Assembly: GCA_037013685.1 (NCBI GenBank)
Contig: CM072894.1
Span: forward strand, 30,131,529-30,195,528
DNA: 64,000 nucleotides
DNA from: Acridotheres tristis
Lineage: Eukaryota; Chordata; Aves; Passeriformes; Sturnidae
Reading direction: 5' to 3'
Shown here: in pieces, positions 38,315 through 49,503 of the stretch
Position numbering within the stretch: the stretch's first letter is position 1
How the letters are laid out: each line of letters starts with the position of its first letter
The notes under the pieces: generated by a model
What the model saw: the letters and a program-made list of their open reading frames with translations, nothing else
What the model was told of the DNA's origin: nothing
Database searches by the model: none
Made by a program: the position numbers and the translations under genes

Positions 38315-39939
38315 CCAACAGTCATTGGCTAGACCTGTACCATTTTTTTTTTAACAGAACTAAATTTCAAACTTATATTTATGTAATTGATTCAGGGCAT
38401 CTTTCGTGCAGCTTTTCAGTGGATATAAGCCACACAGCCAACTCAAAAATAATCAGTGGAGTACTTAAAACACATAGAATTAGGCTAAAAGAAAAATTCA
38501 CAGAACTATGTATCCCAAATTGTCTCGCAACATTTGATTAGCTTAATGGAGAACATTAAACAAATAGTCCTAATGAAAAAACTAATTTATTTGTGGAGTA
38601 TAGTTATCATGAACACAGTTCACTCATTTTTAATGTAGTAAGGTATTTTTAATTAGGTTTGAATGTTTAACTACATTCCACAAATCCTTTTACTTATGCA
38701 GCCCATGAATTTTTAAATTAGATTTGATTTTTTTTAGTTAACTACTTTCTGCAAACTATATTAATATTCAAATTTAAATTGAGGAGAAGAAGGAAGATAC
38801 CGCCTCAAAGTGATGCATTTAATTTGCTGCTACTACCTTGCTGTCCAATATTTTATGAAGAATACAGACCAAGTTTTAAACTTGTAAATGCCACAATGGA
38901 CTATTTGAGATATTTTCAAACAAGCAAATTAGAGATGATTTTCCAACCCACCTAACAAAATGCACTCAGAAGTGAATCCTTCTATGGTGGTTCCACACAA
39001 AATGCCACTGCATCAATTCTTTTGTAAACTTTGTAACCTTCAATTCAGGAAATGCTAAAAGGCCACATTTTCCACCTTTTCACATAGTGAGTAGTATGTT
39101 GACTATTGATTTTCCAAATGGTCCTCCAACAGGTTATTTAAATAAAATTTTATTGTACTTTTGTTTAGGGTTGATCAAAATGCTTCCTTATGCCAAAGAA
39201 TTATTAAAAGGGAAAATGTTCATTTTATTCCAAATTTCAATTCTTATATTATATGTTTGAAGTAGAAACAAGTGACTGTTTGCATTTTGTCTGATTGTAA
39301 TCAAGCATCTTCTTTTGTCACATCAAAAACCGACATGAAAAACAAAATCATTATTTGCCATAAACGTTAAAACCACCTTTCCTGTGAATAACTGTATGTG
39401 TTACTAAAACGTGTTTTAATGGGAAAACTTTTGTTTTACATATTTAGATAAGCAATCACTTCTCTGTAAGTACGTGACTAAAAGTACTTGTTTGTCATGT
39501 TCTGAATTTTCTTCCAACAGCAACAATTTCAATTTGTTACTTTTTTAAAGTACCACCTGAGATTTTCTTAACTCACTGACAGATGGAGTTATGGCTTTAA
39601 TGCTAGAAATGTCAGAATTCCTGTTATTATTTTAAAATGTAGCAAACTCACAGGCACACAGACATGATTTATTTTTCATATCAATCAGATCATGTTTGAA
39701 TGTGTATGGAGCCACTTTCAGCACAGGTGATATGAGAGGGAAGTAAATATATTATATTCTGGTTGAATGCAATTTACTAAATTTCTCTTTCCTCTGTGAC
39801 TAAATTGTCATTTGTTTTCTTGCAAATACAGGAGGCTGCACCTTCAGAGCCTTCTCCCTTCTTAATGATCATGTCTGTAAAATGAGAAATACTGACATTT
39901 TCAGATATGCATTCTCAGTTACCATTCCACATTTTTTAT
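38315..39939. other. Very AT-rich non-coding DNA
   Basis: Long stretches of AT-rich sequence with many ATTA and TTAAT words and no reading frame of note. Nothing further can be supported. Confidence 0.65.
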
Positions 39940-40300
39940 TTGACAGACCAGCGTGATAATGCTGAACTCAAGAGGTAATTACAGAGTGACAAGTTTCATG
40001 ATTGAAGTGTTGGTTCATGCAATTACTTCCACAGCCATGTTAGGCAGATATTTCATATCCCAACCACCCCAAATGGTGCTGTTTGCTCTCCTGTTACACT
40101 CTGACACGTGCAAGTCCACCACTCCTCTATCTCTCAGTCTCCCAGCTGAGACAGCGCTCATTAAATATTTATCAGCCTAAAGAATCTTGTTTTAGTTAAT
40201 TTAACATAATGAAGCCTGGCTGCATGCTAGTTTATCATTAGGGTTCTACCTCAGCAGTGATGTATTGCACTGTAAAAAATTCAGATGGTTCAATGTAATG
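39940..40300. promoter_or_regulatory. Possible conserved non-coding element
   Basis: Mixed-composition sequence with GGTAATTACAG, CATTAAATATTTATCAG, TTAATTTAACATAATG and GCTGCATGC words, with no simple repeats. The frame at 39953-40180 (75 codons) has no known match. The call is an impression, to be settled by cross-species alignment. Confidence 0.2.
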
Positions 40301-41395
40301 ATGCATTTCGTTGGTACATCAAAGACGCAGAGCAATGATTAATTCATTGATACATGATCAGAAGAATATTGCACTGGGTCTGCTCCAATTCTGCTCTCAG
40401 TCCTTCACTGACAATCTCACAAGAAATCCCCATGGTTACCCACACCTTCTTCAAAGGGATCCCTATTTGCTGCAGAACATGGTTTTGTTATTCTTCTCTG
40501 ATGCTTTACTTTTTAATTTCCTCATCCCTTCTCCATTTTTCCTTCTGTGCCGCATTTCTTTATCTCCACAATCTTCACACATGACCAGATTCAAAGCCAA
40601 TGGAGCGTCCAGCACTTACACATTAGGATCTATTACATCTCTTTTTACACCCTACATCCACTTTATTTCTCCAGGCTACTGAGGAAGAGCACTGACAAAC
40701 TTTTCTAACTCTCACATCGTGGTGGTTTTTCTGAAAGAAATTCAGTTTTCTGACAGTCAGTAACTGAGTAATTAAAAACGCATCTCGAGTTTGCAGAGCT
40801 AAGTAAACAAGCCAGAAGGACAGGAGACTGTGTGTCACGATCTGGGGCTCCCTCAGAAGGACTCTGAGCCAGGTTACACCATCTGAGGTAGCAGCTGATG
40901 GCAAAAATCTCACCTGGCAACGTGCCTGCCCCTTTGCAGCTGACTGGGCAGGGCAAGGAACTCCACCTTTCCCAAGGACCTAAGGAGGAGTTAAAAATGT
41001 GGGATTTAATTCCTTGGGTTGGAGGAGATGAACGCACTTTAAACCCACAGTGCAACTGCACTACAGAAGGGAGAATTTTAAAAAGGACATAAGAAGTATT
41101 TAGGACACATAGAAAAGCCATTAAACCCAGCAAAGTTCAATTTATTCTCTTCTACACTATGAACATCTCTAATGGTTTCCTGAATGACCCTTCTGGTTTT
41201 GTGTGCAATCTTGCTGGCTGGAAAGGAGCACATTTGTAACTTGTAAAATATAATCTCCATAAATGCCTCATTATCCTATTATCTGCATTAAGTTGGAAAC
41301 ACTAACTTGAAAAGACATTACCTGTAATATTTTAAATGTTATATAATTTAACTGAGTTTTCCTAAACTGACTATGCTTTGTAGTCTCCCTAGCAT
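40301..41395. other. Non-coding DNA with a GC-richer patch
   Basis: Frames of up to 142 codons lie on both strands around 40.3-41.1 kb. On the minus strand 66 bases (40914-40979) lie between an acceptor-like TTTTTAACTCCTCCTTAG and a donor GCCAG|GTGAGA, and all three frames are open there. That is too little to call an exon. Confidence 0.5.
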
Positions 41396-41423
41396 AAAAA
41401 AAAAAAACCAAAAAAAAAAAAAA
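41396..41423 (+). repeat. A-rich low-complexity tract
   Basis: Two A-runs separated by CC. No target-site duplication or retroposon body was identified next to it. Confidence 0.9.
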
Positions 41424-43273
41424 CCTACCCATTTCCTTTCTAAGGTCCAGAATCAGTGTAATTACTATTCTTTCCCTTTTTCAAGTACTACAAGGTTTTT
41501 GTAATATGCTGATATTCTAAAGTGCAGTACTACCAGACACAACTAATCCCATAATTAAACCTGTGTTCTTCCCTTTCAATTGCAGGTTCTAGAATTATAC
41601 TCGATTTCAGCAAATCTCCCTTTCTGAGCTTTTAAAGGAATTTTCCTGTCCTTTGTTTCATATTAAATTTCATTTCATTTTTTTCTATTATTTGTTTTCC
41701 AATGAATAGGCTAAGATAACAGAATTGTAATGAATTCACATAGTTGTTAAAGTGCTTATGATATTTAAGATCCTTGTTCTTTACATCACTTATAGTAATA
41801 ATTTGTATTTTTAATATTAATCATGTAACACATAGATGTGCTTCCTTGAAAATGTAGAAATGTGCTGAAAATGTGCTGAAAAAAATTTTCACTTTTAATT
41901 TTACACATTATTATTAAACGTGGCTAGAAAAGTCACAATTAAATTCAAGAACATTTTGTGAAAGCAGTTTTTGTATTTCAGCACAAGCTCTGTAGTTTTA
42001 ACAAGAGGGCAGTAGTGATGAGGCTGGAAGGCAAAACCAGGATCTGCATAATCCCATTATTGACCTTCAAAATTGCTTTACTAGTTGAGTGCAGCTTTTG
42101 AATGAGTGAAATGTCCCTTTCTCTGATTGGCTATGCAGGTATTCATAGTTATATAGAAATTAGTACTGGAATATGCTTAAAAACATAGATACTTTGTTTT
42201 ATATATGTTTTAAAATAGCCATTTCAGTTTATATATGAAGATATATACACATTTTGTTTTTACATAAATATTTATTTGTGTATATATATTTGTACACATT
42301 AATCATATAATTTATATGTAAGCACCTGCCATTACTCCTTTACTAGAAATTAAGTAATTCCCTGATTCCAGTGCCTGCTCGTGGCTGCACTGTACCAATG
42401 GCAGTGAAGGAGGACACAGCTGCATTTGTGAGAAAACTCATTAACTTCAATTGCTCTGCAAATTTCACGACAGAGCTCTAGATAGCAGCCTAATTAATGC
42501 AGAAAGCTATAATTTTATAGATTAAACCTAGAGAGCCAGAAAAAATAGAATTCCTGCTGTCCTCTTCTGCAATATCAATTTATTTTCTTGGTGACCTGTC
42601 TGCATTTGACCGATCTCTTGGTAGACAATTTTTCCAGACTGAACATTGGACATTCTAAATAAAAGTTACAGAAATATTTATTTATTGAAATTATGTAGAA
42701 AATAGCTGGTGTTTTGGTTTTTTTTTTTCCCTTTGATTTAGATGAATGAAACTAATCAATGCAACCACGTAAAACTTACTTAAACTTAATAATCTTTAAT
42801 TCACTTTGGTGCTGTTGCTGCACTTTTCATATCTCAGCTGCTCAGTACACTGTAAGATTTTGGGATATGTATTTTGTTTATTATAGGGCAACATCTAAGG
42901 AGACCCAAGATTCCACATTTATCACACCACAGCTGCTTGGAATTTCACCAAAATATCAATGATTGAAAATAAATCCTCACCTATAAATTCCAGTATGGAC
43001 TATTCAAAATAAAGAGAAATTCCTAGAGAATGCCTGGCAGTGGTCACTAAATCAAGTAGCTTTAGTGCCATGCAAGAAAATGTATAAAATAAATGTTCAT
43101 GGAGCAGCTGCCTTAAAAATCCTGATCTGGATTGCTTGGTCCAGTCATGTGACTGCTCATAAATTTGGATTGGACAATTACAGGTGTTTAACAAGGATAC
43201 AAAGATGGGGTATTTTGGATTCAAGTGCCCATACGTTCCATACTTTTCTAATTTACTTCTATTTTCCCCCCAG
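41424..43273. other. AT-rich non-coding DNA
   Basis: Contains AT-only stretches around 42180-42320 (TATATA-type words) and a mixed interval at 42360-42560 with TAATTAATGCAG that could be regulatory. No gene or named repeat was seen. Confidence 0.65.
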
Positions 43274-43442
43274 TTCTGCACCAAATGCCATCCCAGGCCA
43301 CTGGGGGATGGAGCAGGATGATGGAGAGCTCAGTCCTGCAGCAGGCAGCAGGGCAGAGCTCCCAGGGAAGGGTCTCTCTGCCATCAAAGTGGCCTGGGGC
43401 CTTCCTGGAACACTTCCTCATTCCTTGATGCTGTCAAAGTGA
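43274..43442 (+). other. Possible plus-strand terminal exon
   Basis: TTCTATTTTCCCCCCAG (43257-43273) is among the strongest acceptor-like tracts in the window. After it one frame stays open for 55 codons to TGA, starting SAPNAIPGHWGMEQDDGELS and ending SLMLSK. An AATAAA follows at 43517-43522, 75 bases beyond the stop, as in a short 3' untranslated region. The segment is GC-richer than its flanks. No family is recognised and no upstream exon can be assigned. Confidence 0.18.
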
Positions 43443-44153
43443 CTTAAAGGCTGTGCAGTGTTATGGAACTACAGGACAGCCCTTTGGGGCACACGCACTG
43501 GGTCTGAAGGGGCTGTAATAAACAGCCAGGGAAATTTATTTGGATCAACAAAAGAAAATTTAATTCCTCCCTCTTCTCTAGGTAGGAAAATGAACTACAG
43601 CTCCTGTAATGTTCACGGTCTGCATTTCCTGACAATATTCCGGATTTTTATAGAGCTTAATTAATTTGTGAAACAATTACAATTACTTTATTACTACAAA
43701 TACACACAATATTTTTAGCTACAGCTGTTGTTTGAGGAACGGTATCACCAGGTCCTTAAGAACTGACCTGGCAACTGTTTATGAATAACTCTATTATTCC
43801 CACTAAGTCTAAATAGCTCTTCACTTCAGTGGAATCTAGCAGAAATACATAAACTAGTTCTCTCATATTTTTATCAAACACTGTTCCCATCATTTATCAC
43901 CAGCAGGGCTACAAACACCAACAGTCTGAAAACTTGTTTAATCAAAGCAATCTTCTGTCTTAACTAATGCTTAATATATTTGCAAGCAATGTATTAAGAG
44001 CTTTGGAACTCCTGTGAACCTCTGGTCCCAAAAGTGACAAACAGGATTCTGGGGGGTTTTCTGAGTTCCTCTGCTCTCTGAATCTGTAGTATTATTAGTA
44101 TTATTAAGTAGTATTAAGAAAATAAAAATAATAAGGACTGAACCCCCCCGCCC
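43443..44153. other. Non-coding DNA downstream of the 43.3 kb candidate
   Basis: Holds the AATAAA at 43517 and otherwise AT-rich sequence. A run of C (about 44142-44153) immediately precedes the A-rich tract. Confidence 0.55.
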
Positions 44154-44252
44154 AAAAAAAAAAAAAAAAAAAACAAAACAAACAACCAAACAAACAAAAC
44201 CCAAAACACACACACACAAAAAAACCCCAAACAAATAAAAAAGCCCAAAACA
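44154..44252 (+). repeat. A-rich low-complexity tract with CAAA and CA units
   Basis: Begins with 20 consecutive A, then CAAA-like units, a short (CA)n block, and further A/C mixtures. The minus strand gives a hydrophobic phenylalanine/valine-rich translation, an artefact of composition. Confidence 0.9.
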
Positions 44253-44798
44253 ACCTCCAAAATCCCAAACCAAAACTATATTTAAAGCAGGGGAAATCAT
44301 TAAGCTTAAATGAGCCTCTCTCAGAGGCTTTAGAACAGAATAGAAATAAAAAAGAAAGAATATAGAAGATACAAGCAGTTTTAAAGTCCTCACACTAAGT
44401 CAATACCCAGGAGGGTCGATTTCATCATCTTCAAACTGCTGTTACACCACTCCCACCAAATGTTGTTAATTTAAACAGTGGTTTAAAACAGTGCAAATTA
44501 ACACTGCTGCTTAGGGGAAAATGAAAAATCCATGCTCAGTTGTGCACCAAATTAATGAATAACCCATTACTTCAAGAAGGAGGACAGCACACCATCATGG
44601 TAAATACACATTCACATTATGTGCATGGCATTGCACACCATTCCCGTGACTGATTCCTAACAAAATACATTCAAAGTGGGAAAAAAATGAACACGTTTAA
44701 ATCCAAAATGCTCACTGCACAAACAGCTCATGAGATTTTAATGCTTAGAACTTGGGATGGGGGCCAGGTATTTTCTTTTTATGAAACTTTCCCAAAAG

Positions 44799-44834
44799 GA
44801 GTCTTCAGAACATAACCTCTGACAAGAGGTGCAG
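44799..44834 (+). other. Possible 36-bp plus-strand exon
   Basis: The donor GCAG|GTGAGTAT at 44834/44835 is one of the best donor matches in the window. Upstream, TATTTTCTTTTTATG...CCCAAAAG could serve as acceptor, leaving a 36-base segment with one open frame (SLQNITSDKRC). Too short for protein evidence. No partner exon is known. Confidence 0.12.
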
Positions 44835-46604
44835 GTGAGTATAGAGCTCATAAATCCACCCAGGAACAGACTCCCTATAGAACCAGAGCAGGACTTTGGA
44901 TAAAGGCTGCAGCAGAGTGCTGTGCATAAATTTCAGAGCCCTTCTCGTCTGGCAAATCTGCAGGGAACACAGTCCCTGTCTCTACAGAACCAAGACAGGA
45001 CCCAGCTCCGTTTGACAGGAGGGAAAATGTAACTCTCCATATCCAGCAGTCAAAAATCTAAAGCATTTTAAATTACTAATTTCTTCCCACACAGCCAACA
45101 GTGAAGGTCTCAGCCCATAAAATACATTTCTTGTCATTGCTACCAGATGTGAGCTCAGTGCTGTCTTTTACAGAGGGAGGAGTTTGGCATCCTTAGAATT
45201 TGATTATTTACACTCAGTTCCTCCAGCAGACTTCACGTGAACTAAAAACAAGAGTAAGCCCCTGACATTTCTCCTGGTTTATTTTTTCTAGTAAATTGCA
45301 ACAGTCATAGCTATCTAAATATCTATGAGATATTTCTGTGGCCGATCAGAACAGCTGAGCAAGTGATGGTCTCTACTCCCTCAAATTATAAACATTTCTC
45401 TTTAAGATGTACACCATGGGAAGAAAATACAGGACTTTTTCAATATAACTCCCCAAGGTAGTAATGAATTGTCTTGAATAGAAATGATTGATTCCCTTAG
45501 ATCAGACTCATGGCAGACATGCAAAAACCTGAAAAGGATTTTCAAAAAGAACTAGAAGCAACTGTTCAAGAAAGCAAATTGCATCCCACTCCAAAAGAGT
45601 TTCTGTTTTACCTTCAAAACTGTTCTCCACTGTCTTTGCTCAAAGAAGAAAAAGGCACTTTAAGGGCCTGAGCAAGAACTAAATTGCAAGTAAGGAAGCA
45701 TATGATTAATTCAAATTATAAAAATGGCAATAATGGTGATACTACAGCTCTGCAAAGCGGGTGTATTGCTTCTGACTTTATAGAGTCTGAATTTCAATTA
45801 CAGAGGAGGAAATTGTTTCATCCATATAAGTCATATCTTCTAATGGTTTGCTATTTGACTTATGTTACTACTTCTATTATGTTGCACATGTTAATGTGGA
45901 TATTAGCCCTGGGGTAAGGCACTGCTCAAACACATTAGGCATTCTGCAAATTGTGCTGTTTAGGAGACTTTTCACTCCTGAAGAAGGCAAGAAGCTTGAC
46001 AGGTAAAGTCAGACTGTGATCTAGAACACATTTCACCATACCCAAACCTTTCCAAAGTCACACACTGCACCCAGATCTCCTCGTGCTAGGACAGTCCCTT
46101 AAGCAGGTACAGACATTGCCCAGAAAGTCATCATTCTTTTTGGAATATCTTTTGTAAAAGAGCAGAGGTAGCTCAACAACCAAACTACACTAGAAACTGC
46201 ACTTTCTCCATTTGCAATGGCTCTCCTTCTTACCTTGGCAAATGTGCATGATTTGAGCCAAAATCAGAGGAATTACTGTATTTTAGCTATTTTACACTTC
46301 TTTTGAAAGAAAATGGTTTAAGATCAACAACCAGAAGCACTGCTTGCAACCCCAAAAATTATGAAGGCATCAGGAACAAAACAAAAATATTAGTTGATTA
46401 TTTTCTTCCACAAATGTTGCCAGACACACAACTAATTATAGGCCCAGCAGCAATATTAGTCCTAAAAATATCTGTGTAATCTGACATCTGTTATGGATCA
46501 GTACTGAGAGCAGGAACATGGCAATGCATTAGATGCAAACATTTTGAATTTTGTTTTGCATACTCAGGTTAACTTCCAACATTCTTCTATGAAATCAGCA
46601 GTTT
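44835..46604. other. AT-rich non-coding DNA
   Basis: No reading frame above 80 codons, and no repeat or RNA gene seen. A donor-like CCAAG|GTAAGA lies on the minus strand at about 46234, without a convincing open exon before it. Confidence 0.65.
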
Positions 46605-46618
46605 ACAGTAATTACTGT
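46605..46618. promoter_or_regulatory. Homeodomain-like palindrome
   Basis: ACAGTAATTACTGT is a perfect 14-bp palindrome centred on TAATTA. It shares the GTAATTAC core with 33505-33516. About four perfect 14-bp palindromes are expected by chance. Confidence 0.25.
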
Positions 46619-46942
46619 CTCTAACTGTAGGGGTTTTTTACCTCTCAGCCTTCATGTAAACCAAGTGACCTCCATTTCACATCATTCCGTGTGATTGCAC
46701 CAAAGAAAACATTAAAAGTTACATCTCTGGGCTGTGATCAAACAATTATTTAACAAAGCACAAATAGTTTCCTAAATCCAAATAGAACACATCTATTCAG
46801 AGATGGCTAAATAATCCAAGAGAAATCAAAGGGACTTTATTATCTTCAAAATTATCTGCCATCTGCTACAATTTCCCCCCTTTCCTGTATATTTTGAGTA
46901 GGGTTAGTTTCACAGCAGGAAGAATGAAAAATACACATTCAT

Positions 46943-46993
46943 TAAAACAAAACAAACAAAAAACCCCCCAAAAAAACAAACAAACAAAAAAAA
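46943..46993 (+). repeat. A-rich low-complexity tract
   Basis: CAAA-type units flank a CCCCCC run, similar in texture to 44154-44252 and 60119-60186. No retroposon body is visible beside it. Confidence 0.85.
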
Positions 46994-49225
46994 CTATTGT
47001 GGACAGATAGCAATTTACTAGAAAAATGTTTTTGGATTCTTATGGAGATTTCTGTTTATTAGAAAAAATAATCTGGTTGTCAGATAAGCAGTTTTCATAA
47101 AGTTGTCATGAAATAAGATGTAAAAACATCCCAAGATTTTCCAACAGTCTTTCTTTACCTTTACAAACACTTTTCTCATATGACTTTAGGATTGAAACCT
47201 TGTTCCAACCAAAATGAATGGCAATCAAAGATGGTCTTCCATTCCAGAAGTGAGGAAAACTAGAAGCAAATACACTGTGTCAATGAGAATCACCCAATGA
47301 GATAGCCAGGGACCAGGAGTTCTACCCAACACTCTTGTCTGAATATAAACTAAATTCCAACAAAATCCCTTCCCTGAGATAATTTGGACAAAAGAAAGAC
47401 AAGACACAGTCCCACAGATCTTGTCCTTTCAGTTTCTCAGGGGAAGGTGTCTTTAGGAAGAGGTAAGGATGCAGCTCAGGATAACTATTAACTCAGTCTC
47501 TAAGAGGAGATATCCATGCTGACCTGACTACCCTGCAATGGCACAGCCCAAGCATTCTGATGTTCACACAGTTTGAGATACACAAAACAGAGATCAAATG
47601 CCATCAAGACTTTTGTCAAACCCACAGAGAATTAGCTGACAGGTTGAGAAGCTTTGGGAGTATAGAACACACCGTGCAGCCATACGTGTCTTAGCTCCTT
47701 AGAAAACCATGCTGGAGATGCTGTGGAAATGGAAGAGTTTGAGATATAACCCGTAAAATCCACTGCAGGAACACAAAGATGTTCTTCTTCAGAGCTCCAA
47801 AGGGACAGGACAGTAAACACAGTATTTTGTTTAACAGTCTAATTCACAGGAGTGAGGATGCTGGAGAAGAGTGGCTGCAGAGCTGATGCTTTCCCTGGTA
47901 CCCAACAGGACAAGGATCCAGGTACAGGGGCATTACTGGCAGAGAGAACAGGGGAGCTGCAATCTCCTTCTGGGAGCTGCAACTGTTGTTCAAACAGCTG
48001 AAGGGTTTGAAGGGGAAGGAAGGACTTGAAGTAGGAAGATGATTCATCTTCTCTTAATGTCCTGTCATCTGGGTCTGAAAGGCAATGATCATTAAGTCAG
48101 GCTTTAATTATATGGTCTATGGTAGCATCTGGATTTATATTCCTGAACTGAGAAAACAGAGGAAAACCCAGCATGTGGGAAGATTATGGCCCATAGATGG
48201 AAGGGAGTTCATATAATCTAATTAAAATTATGAAAAAAAAAAAAGATAAAATCGATCCATTTAACTTTTAAAACATTCATAAACTACCAAATCCAGAGGG
48301 TCTATGTGCAAATAACAAATAAATTACTGCCAACAGTTATTAAAGCATAAGACAGCAATGTTTTTAAACTAGAAAGTCATCTAAAATGAGTTTCTCACAC
48401 AGCTGCTTTTTAAAAAGTTAAGGAATCCAAATATACTATAGACAATGAGAATTAAAACAACACTGAAGAGGCATACAGGACAGAGAATCCTTTTATTACG
48501 GAATTTTTCTATGCAAATAACAAATTCTTCTAAAAACCTTATCAAGATACACCTTTAGCCCAATTTCAGAGGTATCTCTAATAAATTATTTAGATTGTTA
48601 CTCATTATGTTAGTGACTTTGTATTTCTCTGTAACTTAATTCCTCCTTCATTAAGTAGCCTTCTGATTTTGTTCTGGGATGAAAATTTGGGCTTAAATTT
48701 GTTGGAGAAAGCATATGCACAGAATAATTGATACATTTTCTATTTCTTATAATCTTCCACAGTTATTCCCCAAACTTTAAAAATTATAAACTGCATTCAA
48801 ATAACAGCAGTATTGTTTCTATCAGGAACATGGGCCAACAATTCAAACTAAGCTTATGAGAAGAATTGTGTGAAAATGTTTAACAGTTTCATCACTGTGG
48901 GTGCCTATTCCATAGGTCTCAGGACAACTATAAATTAGGGCAATATAAATATGAAAACAAAAAAGCCAGTTTAAAACTCTTAAAATACTGGATTACAGTG
49001 TCTATGACAAAGAATGTATCTGCATTTGTATTTATTTCCTATTATACAGCTAATAAAATGCACTACAAATTGCTCCCTATAAGGAAGGCAAAGAAAGAAA
49101 ATACCATGGGAAACAAGTCGGTATTGGAGATTTTGTAAACAATCAAAAATAACAGTAAAGATGACTTAATAAAATTTGCTAATTATATTTGTCACTCTCT
49201 TTTCAGAACTAAACCATAATTAAAG
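46994..49225. other. Non-coding DNA
   Basis: Three short minus-strand frames (47225-47407, 47632-47820, 47844-48047) follow one another but are separated by stops and match no known protein. The rest is AT-rich. Confidence 0.6.
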
Positions 49226-49244
49226 AACTCAGGACTCCTGAGTT
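49226..49244. repeat. Near-perfect palindrome beside the GGAGA array
   Basis: AACTCAGGA, one C, TCCTGAGTT: two perfect 9-base arms around a single base, ending four bases before the microsatellite starts. About 0.2 such structures are expected by chance per window of this size. Confidence 0.8.
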
Positions 49245-49248
49245 CAAC

Positions 49249-49503
49249 GGAGAGGAGAGGAGAGGAGAGGAGAGGAGAGGAGAGGAGAGGAGAGGAGAGG
49301 AGAGGAGAGGAGAGGAGAGGAGAGGAGAGGAGAGGAGAGGAGAGGAGAGGAGAGGAGAGGAGAGGAGAGGAGAGGAGAGGAGAGGAGAGGAGAGGAGAGG
49401 AGAGGAGAGGAGAGGGGAGAGGAGAGGAGAGGAGAGGAGAGGAGAGGAGAGGAGAGGAGAGGAGAGGAGAGGAGAGGAGAGGAGAGGAGAGGAGAGGAGA
49501 GGA
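49249..49503 (+). repeat. (GGAGA)n polypurine microsatellite, about 50 units
   Basis: A pure 5-base tandem repeat over 255 bases. The only interruption is at 49414-49417, where the phase slips (two extra G, or a 3-base deletion). The plus strand is all purine, so the tract can in principle form triplex (H-DNA) or two-tier G-quadruplex structures. Three minus-strand frames of 126-142 codons consist mostly of the repeat translated as Ser/Pro/Leu and are not genes. The unit is not a multiple of three, so every frame cycles through the same five codons, none of them a stop. Confidence 0.97.

Noticed and set aside
40914..40979. 66-bp minus segment with good acceptor and donor
   Set aside because: All three frames are open over so short a length, so there is no evidence for coding. 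Such pairs are expected by chance.
43971..44393. 140-codon minus frame with a hydrophobic core
   Set aside because: The Phe/Val/Cys-rich stretch is the complement of the A-rich low-complexity tract.
21126..48518. Perfect octamer (POU) motifs at 21126, 27039 and 48511
   Set aside because: About two or more perfect 8-mers are expected in AT-rich DNA of this length, and they do not cluster.
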